Source: Oscillospiraceae bacterium (GTDB lineage Bacteria; Bacillota; Clostridia; Oscillospirales; Acutalibacteraceae). From it: a stretch of DNA of 5,813 bases. Positions 1 to 5,093 of the stretch are shown one piece after another. Within the stretch, counting starts at the first letter, position 1. Each line of letters opens with the position of its first letter. Location of the stretch: positions 1 to 5,813 of the forward strand of contig CADBOL010000030.1 in the NCBI GenBank assembly GCA_902796295.1, written 5' to 3'. The translations under genes were made by a program, and so were the position numbers. The notes under the pieces were generated by a model. It was not told the DNA's origin. It saw only the letters and a program-made list of their open reading frames with translations, and did no database searches.

Positions 1-1
1 C

Positions 2-205
2 GCAAAGTGCAATGTCTATTCCCGCGAAGAATGCAAGGACTGCTGGGCGCGTCTCTATTGCTCGGGCGGCTGCGCGGCAAATTCATATCACGCTACCGGC
101 TCGATTACAGGCATATATAAATACGGCTGCGAGCTCTTCAAAAAGCGTATGGAATGCGCGATTATGATGGAGGTCGCGAAGGAAGAGGAGAATGAAAATG
201 GATAA
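2..205 (+). CDS. scfB: SCIFF peptide maturase, radical SAM/SPASM (3' end only)
   Basis: Only the C-terminal 67 residues are in the window; base 1 belongs to the preceding codon. The visible part is a cysteine-rich SPASM-type tail: Cys at local positions 3, 11, 14, 20, 24, 43 and 52, with CKDCWARLYCSGGCAAN followed by YGCELFKKRMECAIMM. From family knowledge, this pattern is typical of the maturases (CteB/ScfB type) that form Cys-thioether crosslinks in the SCIFF ('six cysteines in forty-five residues') peptide of Clostridia, with the tail cysteines binding auxiliary Fe-S clusters. The radical SAM CxxxCxxC motif and the SCIFF precursor gene would lie upstream, outside the window. The stop codon overlaps the start of the next gene by 8 bases, implying co-transcription and probable translational coupling. 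Another SPASM maturase subfamily is possible, but the CWARLYCSGGCAAN stretch strongly suggests SCIFF. Confidence 0.85.
   Translation, partial: AKCNVYSREECKDCWARLYCSGGCAANSYHATGSITGIYKYGCELFKKRMECAIMMEVAKEEENENG
185..190 (+). promoter_or_regulatory. Ribosome binding site deciding the hrb start
   Basis: GAGGAG lies inside the end of the maturase gene. It is 1 nt from the ATG at 192, too close to use, and 7 nt from the ATG at 198, an ideal distance. The 198 start is therefore preferred. Confidence 0.7.
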
Positions 206-815
206 AACCGCATTATTCAGCTTATCCTACGGAGTATTCCTGCTCTCGTCAAAAGACGCGGGGCGCAACAATGCCTGCATTACTAATACGGCTATGCAGG
301 TTGCCTCAAACCCGGAGAGAATCGCCATTTCGTGCATAAACTCAAATCTCACCTGTGAAATGATAAAGAACAGCGGATTTTTCAATCTCAGTATTCTTGA
401 CAGCACCTGCACCTATGATCTGATTGAGAGATTCGGCATGCACTCGGGCAGAGATCTTGACAAATTTGAGGGATTTAATCTGAAAGCAGACAAAAACGGG
501 GCATATTATCTTGATAAATATACCTGCGCGGTGCTTGTCTGCAGAGTAACGGAGAGCAAGGACCTCGGCAGCCACACTCTCTTTATCGCGGAGATTGAGG
601 ATGCTTTCAAAGTCAGCTCCGAGCCGCCGCTCACATATGCCGATTATCACGCAAAAGTCAAGCCGAAACCGCAGAAGCCGGCCGAAGATAAAAAGATTAT
701 AGGCTGGAAATGTAAAATCTGCGGATATTACTATGAAGGAGCCGAGCTCCCGGCCGACTTTGTCTGCCCGTGGTGCTCTCATCCCGCAGATGATTTTGAA
801 CCGGTTTATGAATAA
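198..815 (+). CDS. hrb: High-molecular-weight rubredoxin: flavin reductase domain fused to rubredoxin
   Basis: This is a 205-residue two-domain redox protein. Residues about 1-145 form a flavin-reductase-like split-barrel FMN domain (YGVFLLSSKDAGRNNACITN, then ASNPERIAIS). A Lys/Pro-rich linker (about 153-167) leads to a C-terminal rubredoxin at about 170-203, with iron-ligand cysteines C172, C175, C190 and C193 (WKCKICGYYYEG, then FVCPWC). The short loop between the Cys pairs is the form seen in Hrb proteins of acetogens and other clostridia. In known members NAD(P)H-derived electrons pass through FMN to the rubredoxin iron and on to oxygen- or NO-reducing flavodiiron proteins; no such partner is in the window. 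An alternative ATG at 192 has no usable ribosome binding site. The gene overlaps the maturase by 8 bases (ATGGATAA) and is followed by a strong hairpin terminator. The second knuckle reads CPWCS rather than the usual CPxCG. The family is secure; the physiological partner is unknown. Confidence 0.88.
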   Translation: MDKTALFSLSYGVFLLSSKDAGRNNACITNTAMQVASNPERIAISCINSNLTCEMIKNSGFFNLSILDSTCTYDLIERFGMHSGRDLDKFEGFNLKADKNGAYYLDKYTCAVLVCRVTESKDLGSHTLFIAEIEDAFKVSSEPPLTYADYHAKVKPKPQKPAEDKKIIGWKCKICGYYYEGAELPADFVCPWCSHPADDFEPVYE

Positions 816-827
816 TCAATCCCGAAA

Positions 828-865
828 AAACAGGTAACGCCGCGGCGTTACCCGTTTTGATTTTT
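828..865. terminator. Bidirectional rho-independent terminator between convergent genes
   Basis: A perfect 8-bp stem GGTAACGC/GCGTTACC (833-840 with 845-852) closes a CGCG loop. On the + strand it is followed by CGTTTTGATTTTT. On the - strand the hairpin is followed by TGTTTTTT (complement of 825-832). It sits between the ends of the hrb-like gene and the convergent CDF gene and can serve both. The downstream T tract reaches into the stop codon of the CDF gene. Confidence 0.88.
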
Positions 866-2024
866 ATATATCGGATAAATCCACATCCGGCGCTATGATT
901 ATCCTGTATCCGGGATAAGCCTCCGCAAGCTCGGCGTGAATAATCCTGAGAGCCTCCTTCGGTTCTATACCGAAGCTGAGCACCACATCAAAGCGCATAT
1001 CCTTCGCCGGAATCTCGATATAAAATCCGTGCACCTGAATCGCCCAGTCGTGAGCAAGAACTATTCTCTCGACATCATCGCGGATTTTCACGGCAGCCTC
1101 GTCCCTGTTGTTATAGGAGTAAACACCTATTGCGGTGAGGATAATTCCGGTTTCAACATAGACATCCTCGGTCAGATGCCGCTCAATCATATCAATCTCA
1201 TTGGCGGTCATGCTGTCGGGCACCTCTATATGCACGCTGGCGTAATTCTTATCGGGGCCGTAGTTGTTTATTATAAGGTCATACGCTCCGCGAACCCCCT
1301 CATGAGAGGATATTATTGATTTTATCTGCTTCGTGAGCTCCGGGTCGCTGCGTCTTCCGATGATATCATTCACCGTTTCCGATATCATTTCAATGCCGGA
1401 TTTGATAATGAAACCCGAAATCAGGATACCGACATAAGCTTCAAGCGAAACGCCCCATATCATGTATATTATCGCGGAAACCAGCACCGAGCCGGAAACT
1501 ATCGCGTCAAAGAGAGCGTCTGAGCCCGAAGCGATAAGCGAGCCGGAATTCACCTTGACTCCCTGCTTTTTCACATAGAGACCGAGCACTATCTTCACGG
1601 CAACCGCAACGGCGATTATCACAAGTGATATCACGGAATAATCCGGTTTTTCGGGTGATATAACCTTTTTTACCGATTCTATCAGCGCAGTTATACCGGC
1701 GTAGAGAACTATCGCCGCGACTGTCATCGCGCTGATATACTCCGCTCTGCCGTGGCCGAGCGGATGTTTTTTATCGGGTCTCTTTGCCGAAAGTTTGGCG
1801 CCGACTATCGTGATTATACTCGATATTGCATCGGTCAGGTTGTTGACCGCATCGAGAGTAACGGCTATCGAGCGTGTCAGAATACCGACACCGGCCTTGA
1901 ATCCCGATAAAAGGACATTGGTGATGATGCCGATTATGCTTGTCTTTACTATGATTCTGTTTCGTGTTTCAGCGGCTTCTATAAAATCTCCGCTGTTTTT
2001 CCCCGTAAATTCATATTCTGACAT
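864..2024 (-). CDS. Cation diffusion facilitator metal exporter, Mn/Fe-type site, doubled C-terminal domain
   Basis: This is a 386-residue inner-membrane divalent metal/proton antiporter. About six hydrophobic segments lie between residues 26 and 212, with the family signature HPLGHGR at 87-93. The transport site would be N61xxxD65 in TM2 (DAVNNLTD) and D169xxxD173 in TM5 (SGSDALFD). An Asn/Asp plus Asp/Asp site is the arrangement I associate with Mn-exporting CDFs (MntE type) rather than the His-containing Zn type; substrate remains inferred. The cytoplasmic tail is long. A usual dimerisation domain (about 226-302) is followed by a second region of about 75 residues (about 312-386, with IQVHGFYIE and FDVVLSF) that looks like a second copy of that fold. 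Ordinary CDFs are near 300 residues. The ATG at 2024 is preferred because AAAGGTG (2037-2031) sits 7 nt upstream; a GTG at 2033 overlapping the regulator's stop would add three residues. It is the last gene of the peroxide-response unit. Confidence 0.88.
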   Translation of the reverse strand: MSEYEFTGKNSGDFIEAAETRNRIIVKTSIIGIITNVLLSGFKAGVGILTRSIAVTLDAVNNLTDAISSIITIVGAKLSAKRPDKKHPLGHGRAEYISAMTVAAIVLYAGITALIESVKKVISPEKPDYSVISLVIIAVAVAVKIVLGLYVKKQGVKVNSGSLIASGSDALFDAIVSGSVLVSAIIYMIWGVSLEAYVGILISGFIIKSGIEMISETVNDIIGRRSDPELTKQIKSIISSHEGVRGAYDLIINNYGPDKNYASVHIEVPDSMTANEIDMIERHLTEDVYVETGIILTAIGVYSYNNRDEAAVKIRDDVERIVLAHDWAIQVHGFYIEIPAKDMRFDVVLSFGIEPKEALRIIHAELAEAYPGYRIIIAPDVDLSDI

Positions 2025-2029
2025 AGATT

Positions 2030-2473
2030 TCACCTTTCATCCTGTGATAGTCCGTTTAACAGCTTGCCCAGCAGCATATAAAGCTGACCGGCTTCTTCCC
2101 TGCTCAGGCAGACGCATCTGCCCATCTGCTCCGGAATATGAAGCAGTCTGTCTCTGAGAGCTCTCCCCTCATCCGTCAGGCATACAAAGACAACTCTCTC
2201 ATCTTCTTCGCTCCTTTTGCGGGTAACGAAGCCCTTCTTCTCCATGCTTTTAAGGAGCGGTGTGAGAGTGCCCGAGTCAAGCAGCAGCCTGTTCCCGAGC
2301 TCTTTTACCGAGATATTATCGGTTTCCCAGAGCACCATGAGAGTGATGTACTGCGTGTAAGTCAGGTCATACTCCGCAAGATAAGGATGATATTTTTTCA
2401 CTATCTCTTTCCCGGCGGCATAGAGCGGAAAACACAGCTGATTGCCGAGCTTCAGGGAATCATATTTATCCAT
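2030..2473 (-). CDS. ohrR: OhrR-type MarR family organic-peroxide-sensing repressor
   Basis: This 147-residue winged-helix dimer regulator is the same length as the B. subtilis OhrR I recall. Key residues match with a one-residue shift: the peroxide-sensing C14 in LGNQLCFPLYAA, plus Y28 and Y39, which in B. subtilis OhrR (C15, Y29, Y40) contact the reactive cysteine. The recognition-helix segment LGNRLLLDSGTLTPLLK (59-75) and the wing (RKRSEEDERVVFV) are typical of the family. In known members hydroperoxide oxidation of the N-terminal Cys releases DNA. Further cysteines at 98, 120 and 122 raise the possibility of a two-Cys mechanism. The start is placed at 2473 by homology and because it gives an 8-nt overlap (ATGGATAA) with the gene before it, after GGTGAGG. 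An ATG at 2500 would add nine residues and a 35-nt overlap. Two matching operators lie at the operon promoter, so autoregulation is likely. Confidence 0.9.
   Translation of the reverse strand: MDKYDSLKLGNQLCFPLYAAGKEIVKKYHPYLAEYDLTYTQYITLMVLWETDNISVKELGNRLLLDSGTLTPLLKSMEKKGFVTRKRSEEDERVVFVCLTDEGRALRDRLLHIPEQMGRCVCLSREEAGQLYMLLGKLLNGLSQDER
2031..2037 (-). promoter_or_regulatory. Ribosome binding site deciding the CDF start
   Basis: AAAGGTG, read on the - strand, straddles the stop codon of the upstream regulator and lies about 7 nt before the ATG at 2024. It favours that ATG over the GTG at 2033, which lies inside the site. Confidence 0.6.
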
Positions 2474-2738
2474 TGACCTCACCGTTTCTTGCTTTATCAT
2501 ATGCCTCTCTCACACCTCTGGCAAGCTGGTCGGCGCAGGATGTCGGCCTTCTGCCGCAGGTGTTGCCGAGGAGCTTTTCTTCGATATACTCCACGGTTTT
2601 GCCTTCAAGCAGCTTTGAGATTGCCTTGAGGTTGCCGTTGCATCCGCCGTCAAATGAGATATCGGAGACAACGTTGCCGTCAAGCTTGAAGTGAATCGCC
2701 TGTGAACAGGTCATTGATGTCTTGTAGGTATAGTTCAT
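2466..2738 (-). CDS. Small TSCPD-domain protein (TIGR03905-like), function unknown
   Basis: This 90-residue soluble protein has no signal peptide or membrane segment. It carries four cysteines in the family pattern: C11 (MTCSQAI), C33 (FDGGCNGNL), C61 (NTCGRRP) and C68 (TSCADQLA). The same TSCPD domain occurs at the C-terminus of some class II ribonucleotide reductases, where its Cys set is thought to bind metal. The function of the free-standing version is not established as far as I know. Here the namesake motif reads TSCAD rather than TSCPD. AAGGAG (2752-2747) precedes the ATG with good spacing and directly follows the peroxidase stop, so the two genes are 14 nt apart. The 3' end overlaps ohrR by 8 nt. 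A metal-binding or redox role in the peroxide response is suggested by position only. Confidence 0.85.
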   Translation of the reverse strand: MNYTYKTSMTCSQAIHFKLDGNVVSDISFDGGCNGNLKAISKLLEGKTVEYIEEKLLGNTCGRRPTSCADQLARGVREAYDKARNGEVNG

Positions 2739-2752
2739 TATATTATCTCCTT

Positions 2753-3226
2753 TTAAAGAAGTTTCTCAATCTCCGAGTCAATCTTTTCGGGGGTGACCGT
2801 GGGAGCAAAGCGCTCAATAACATTACCCTCGCGGTCAATAAGGAATTTGGTGAAATTCCATTTTATCTTGCTTCCGAGGACTCCGCCCTTCTGTGATTTG
2901 AGCCAGGTGTAAAGGGGCTCCTCACCGTCTCCGTTAACTTTGATCTTTGCGAACTGCGGGAAAGTGACGCCGAATTTCATCGAGCAGAAGCTTGCTATCT
3001 CGCTCTCGGTCCCGGGCGCCTGATTCGCAAACTGATTGCAGGGGAAATCGAGGATTTCGAAACCTCTGTCGTGATATTTCTCATATAAATCCTCAAGCCC
3101 GTCATACTGCGGAGTGAAGCCGCAGCCGGTAGCTGTGTTTACAACAAGCAGAACCTTGCCTTTGAATACGGAAAGTGATACATCCTCACCGTTAATGCTT
3201 TTGACTGTGAAATCATAGATACTCAT
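2753..3226 (-). CDS. Glutathione peroxidase family thiol peroxidase (Cys type)
   Basis: This 157-residue cytoplasmic peroxidase has a thioredoxin fold and the usual length for bacterial members. The catalytic tetrad is visible: C35 ([12 protein letters not shown]), Q69 ([12 protein letters not shown]), W123 and N124 ([11 protein letters not shown]). C81 ([13 protein letters not shown]) is where the resolving cysteine lies in thioredoxin-dependent two-Cys members, so this is probably a thioredoxin-dependent hydroperoxide reductase despite the family name. The active-site codon is TGC, so it is a Cys enzyme and not a selenoenzyme. The start at 3226 follows AAAGGAGAG with good spacing; an in-frame ATG at 3262 would place that ribosome binding site inside the gene. 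It is the first gene of the unit and lies about 33 nt from the predicted transcription start under an OhrR-controlled promoter. Its substrate would be organic or hydrogen peroxide. Confidence 0.93.
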   Translation of the reverse strand: MSIYDFTVKSINGEDVSLSVFKGKVLLVVNTATGCGFTPQYDGLEDLYEKYHDRGFEILDFPCNQFANQAPGTESEIASFCSMKFGVTFPQFAKIKVNGDGEEPLYTWLKSQKGGVLGSKIKWNFTKFLIDREGNVIERFAPTVTPEKIDSEIEKLL

Positions 3227-3257
3227 TTTTATTCTCTCCTTTGTAATTTTATTTGTG

Positions 3258-3287
3258 TTCAATTAGATTGTACACAATTTAATTGCG
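3258..3287. promoter_or_regulatory. Tandem OhrR operators overlapping the gpx promoter
   Basis: Two abutting 15-bp sites lie here, centred on 3265 and 3280. TTCAATTAGATTGTA (3258-3272) matches TACAATTnAATTGTA at 13 of 15 positions when the B. subtilis-type centre A is counted. CACAATTTAATTGCG (3273-3287) keeps the core CAATTnAATTG perfectly. One covers the -10 box and the other the spacer of the peroxidase promoter, so a bound repressor would block RNA polymerase. The cognate regulator would be the OhrR encoded in the same operon. Confidence 0.8.
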
Positions 3288-3295
3288 TTTGTCAA
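3267..3295 (-). promoter_or_regulatory. Sigma-A promoter of the gpx-TSCPD-ohrR-CDF operon
   Basis: Read on the - strand, a perfect TTGACA (3295-3290) is followed by exactly 17 nt and TACAAT (3272-3267). This predicts transcription starting near 3260 and a leader of about 33 nt before the peroxidase ATG. The spacer and -10 box coincide with the two OhrR-like operators. Confidence 0.85.
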
Positions 3296-3314
3296 TAGTT
3301 TTTTTCAATTTTAT

Positions 3315-3343
3315 TTGCTATTATTGTTTCCCGGTGTTAAAAT
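3315..3343 (+). promoter_or_regulatory. Candidate promoter of the nitroreductase gene
   Basis: TTGCTA (3315-3320), a 17-nt spacer and TAAAAT (3338-3343) form a moderately good sigma-A promoter. Predicted transcription would start near 3350, giving a very short leader. It lies about 28 bp beyond the OhrR sites, so repression from those sites is not obvious. Confidence 0.5.
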
Positions 3344-3362
3344 ATACGCGGAGGCGAGGCTT

Positions 3363-3932
3363 ATGCTTAAAGAGCTTGTGATAAAAAACAGATCATGCAG
3401 GAAATTCGATGAGACCTTCAGACCTGATTATGAAACTCTCTTTTCTCTTGCCGATACGGCGAGATTCACCCCTTCCACAGTCAACAGGCAGGCGGTGAGA
3501 CTTATGATAATCAATGATGAAGAAAGATGCGAAACGGTCTTTGATTCTCTTTCATTCGCCGGGCTTCTCAAGGGAGCGGGCACTCCGAAAGACGGCGAAA
3601 AGCCGACCGCTTATATCATTCTGCTCTGCGATTTAACCGTCGCGAAAGAAATGCATTATGATGAGGGAATAATCGCGCAGACGATTCTCCTTGCCGCAGT
3701 TGAAAAAGGCCTGGGCGGCTGTATGCTCGGCAGCATAAACAGGGAAAAGCTTTTTGAAGAGCTCGGCATTGACAGGGAAAGATACACGATTGACCTTGTC
3801 ATCGCTTTGGGCAGGCCGGCTCAGGAGACGGTCATTGACGATATATCAATCGGCGAATCCACCGCATATTACCGTGACGCCCGGGGCGTACATCACGTGC
3901 CTAAAATCAGAACGGAAGATCTGCTGCTGTAA
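3363..3932 (+). CDS. Nitroreductase family FMN oxidoreductase
   Basis: This 189-residue cytoplasmic flavoprotein belongs to the family that reduces nitro compounds, quinones or flavins with NAD(P)H. Visible family features are the N-terminal FMN-phosphate segment NRSCRKFDE (residues 9-17), the 'xPSxxNxQ'-type segment FTPSTVNRQAVRLMII (about 36-51), a Gly-rich LGGCMLGSINREKL (about 117-130) and a C-terminal IALGRPAQE (about 147-155). The start at 3363 is set by GGAGG (3350-3354) with 8-nt spacing; an upstream in-frame TTG at 3315 lies inside the predicted promoter and lacks a ribosome binding site. The gene is transcribed divergently from the peroxide operon with about 136 nt between start codons. 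The natural substrate cannot be read from sequence. I see no convincing hairpin terminator after it. Confidence 0.85.
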   Translation: MLKELVIKNRSCRKFDETFRPDYETLFSLADTARFTPSTVNRQAVRLMIINDEERCETVFDSLSFAGLLKGAGTPKDGEKPTAYIILLCDLTVAKEMHYDEGIIAQTILLAAVEKGLGGCMLGSINREKLFEELGIDRERYTIDLVIALGRPAQETVIDDISIGESTAYYRDARGVHHVPKIRTEDLLL

Positions 3933-3959
3933 TTTAACGCCGCAAAATGTTTTTATTTC

Positions 3960-3988
3960 TTGACATTCAATAATAATGTTTGTAAAAT
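3960..3988 (+). promoter_or_regulatory. Sigma-A promoter of the IolG-like gene
   Basis: A perfect TTGACA (3960-3965), a 17-nt spacer and TAAAAT (3983-3988) lie 33 nt before the start codon. The spacer region holds a short inverted repeat, ACATT-7-AATGT (3963-3967 with 3975-3979), which could be a weak operator. The IolG-like gene therefore probably has its own transcript. Confidence 0.75.
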
Positions 3989-4021
3989 AATATAGAATTC
4001 ATTATGAAAGGAAAATGCCGT

Positions 4022-5035
4022 ATGAAACAGCTTAAAATCGGTATCATCGGCGCAGGCCGTATCGGTTCATTGCACGCAAAGTCAATCGCGTATAATGTGC
4101 CCACCGCAACTGTTGCCGGTATCACCGACGTCAGACCCGAGTTCGCGCAGAAGGTTGCGGATGAGCTCGGAATTCCCAAAGTTTATGCAAGTTACAAAGA
4201 TATGCTTGCCGACCCCGAGGTGGAGGCTGTTCTCGTCTGTTCCTCAACGGATACACACGCTGACATAGCTATTGAAGCCGCTCAGGCGGGCAAACACATA
4301 TTCTGCGAGAAACCCGTTGACCTCACACCCGAAAAGGTGCGCAGCGTCATCGCGGCAGTCGCTCAGGCGGGCGTTAAGCTCCAGGTCGGTTTCAACCGCC
4401 GTTTCGATCATAATTTCGCCAACGTGAGAGCTATGGTCAATGACGGTAAAATCGGCGATGTTCATATCATCAAGATCACTTCGAGAGATCCCGCTCCCCC
4501 GCCGGCAGAGTATTCGGCAGTCAGCGGCGGAATGTTCCTCGATATGACAATACATGATTTTGATATGGCGCGTTTCCTCGCGGGCGCGGATGTCACGGAA
4601 GTTTACGCAAACGCCACCTGCCTTGTTGACCCGGCAATCGGCGAAGCTGGCGATGTTGACACAGCCGTAATCAGCCTTAAATTTGCAAACGGCGCGGTAG
4701 GCGTTATCGATAACAGCAGACGCGCCGCATACGGCTATGACCAGAGAATCGAAGTATTCGGCAGCAAGGGCGCCGCGGTTGCTTCAAACGACACACCCAC
4801 CAATGTTGTATTCATGGGCGAAGAGGGTGTTGTGGCAGACAAGCCTCTCTATTTCTTCCTTGAAAGATACATGCAGTCATTCAGAGATGAGATGCTTCAG
4901 TTTGTTGACGCCGTTCTCAACGGCAAAGAGACACCCACAACGGGTGAGGACGGTCTCAACTCCATCCTTATCGCTCTCGCCGCAAAGAAATCGGTTGCAG
5001 AGGGCAGACCCGTAAAGGTTTCCGAAATAGGCTGA
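4022..5035 (+). CDS. iolG: Inositol 2-dehydrogenase-like Gfo/Idh/MocA oxidoreductase
   Basis: This 337-residue NAD-dependent sugar/polyol dehydrogenase has an N-terminal Rossmann fold with G10AG12RIG15 and an acidic D36 after the second strand, which favours NAD over NADP. The family EKP motif is at 96-98, with catalytic K97. The C-terminal substrate domain carries D174MTIH178D179, the Asp/His pair matching the B. subtilis IolG catalytic set (K97, D172, H176). FNRRFDHNF (124-132) is also typical of IolG. The likely reaction is oxidation of myo-inositol to scyllo-inosose. The start at 4022 follows AAAGGA (4007-4012); an ATG at 4004 has no ribosome binding site. No other iol genes are nearby, so another polyol or sugar substrate is possible. 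A hairpin terminator follows the stop. Confidence 0.8.
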   Translation: MKQLKIGIIGAGRIGSLHAKSIAYNVPTATVAGITDVRPEFAQKVADELGIPKVYASYKDMLADPEVEAVLVCSSTDTHADIAIEAAQAGKHIFCEKPVDLTPEKVRSVIAAVAQAGVKLQVGFNRRFDHNFANVRAMVNDGKIGDVHIIKITSRDPAPPPAEYSAVSGGMFLDMTIHDFDMARFLAGADVTEVYANATCLVDPAIGEAGDVDTAVISLKFANGAVGVIDNSRRAAYGYDQRIEVFGSKGAAVASNDTPTNVVFMGEEGVVADKPLYFFLERYMQSFRDEMLQFVDAVLNGKETPTTGEDGLNSILIALAAKKSVAEGRPVKVSEIG

Positions 5036-5048
5036 AAATAATAATCAG

Positions 5049-5077
5049 AACGCTTCGCATTGCGGAGCGTTTGTTTT
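5049..5077 (+). terminator. Rho-independent terminator after the IolG-like gene
   Basis: A 10-bp stem (AACGCTTCGC at 5049-5058 pairing with GCGGAGCGTT at 5062-5071, one T-G wobble) closes an ATT loop and is followed by TGTTTT. It lies 13 nt after the stop codon and only 16 nt before the next start codon. Confidence 0.85.
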
Positions 5078-5093
5078 AGGGTGACGTGATAAA

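Noticed and set aside
342..782. Long - strand open frame across the hrb-like gene
   Set aside because: It lies wholly antisense to a gene with clear flavin reductase and rubredoxin motifs, and its translation shows no recognisable domain.
936..1319. + strand open frame opposite the CDF gene
   Set aside because: It is a shadow of the CDF coding frame; no domain, and the - strand product has clear family motifs.
2138..2476. + strand open frame opposite ohrR
   Set aside because: Antisense shadow of a well-supported MarR-family gene, with no recognisable protein features.
3110..3130. Selenocysteine at the peroxidase active site
   Set aside because: The active-site codon is TGC, so Cys; no in-frame TGA is present.
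3227..3262. Longer peroxidase start at 3262
   Set aside because: It would put the strong AAAGGAGAG ribosome binding site and the predicted transcript start inside the coding region, and known family members start near the 3226 ATG.
3258..3287. PerR/Fur-type box at the peroxidase promoter
   Set aside because: The repeats follow CAATTnAATTG, the OhrR pattern, and do not fit the TTATAATnATTATAA type, and an OhrR gene is in the operon.
3315..3362. Longer nitroreductase start at a TTG at 3315
   Set aside because: The TTG coincides with the candidate -35 box and has no ribosome binding site, while the ATG at 3363 has GGAGG at 8 nt.
3933..3959. Terminator after the nitroreductase gene
   Set aside because: There is a T-rich stretch but no stable stem before it, so no terminator is called.
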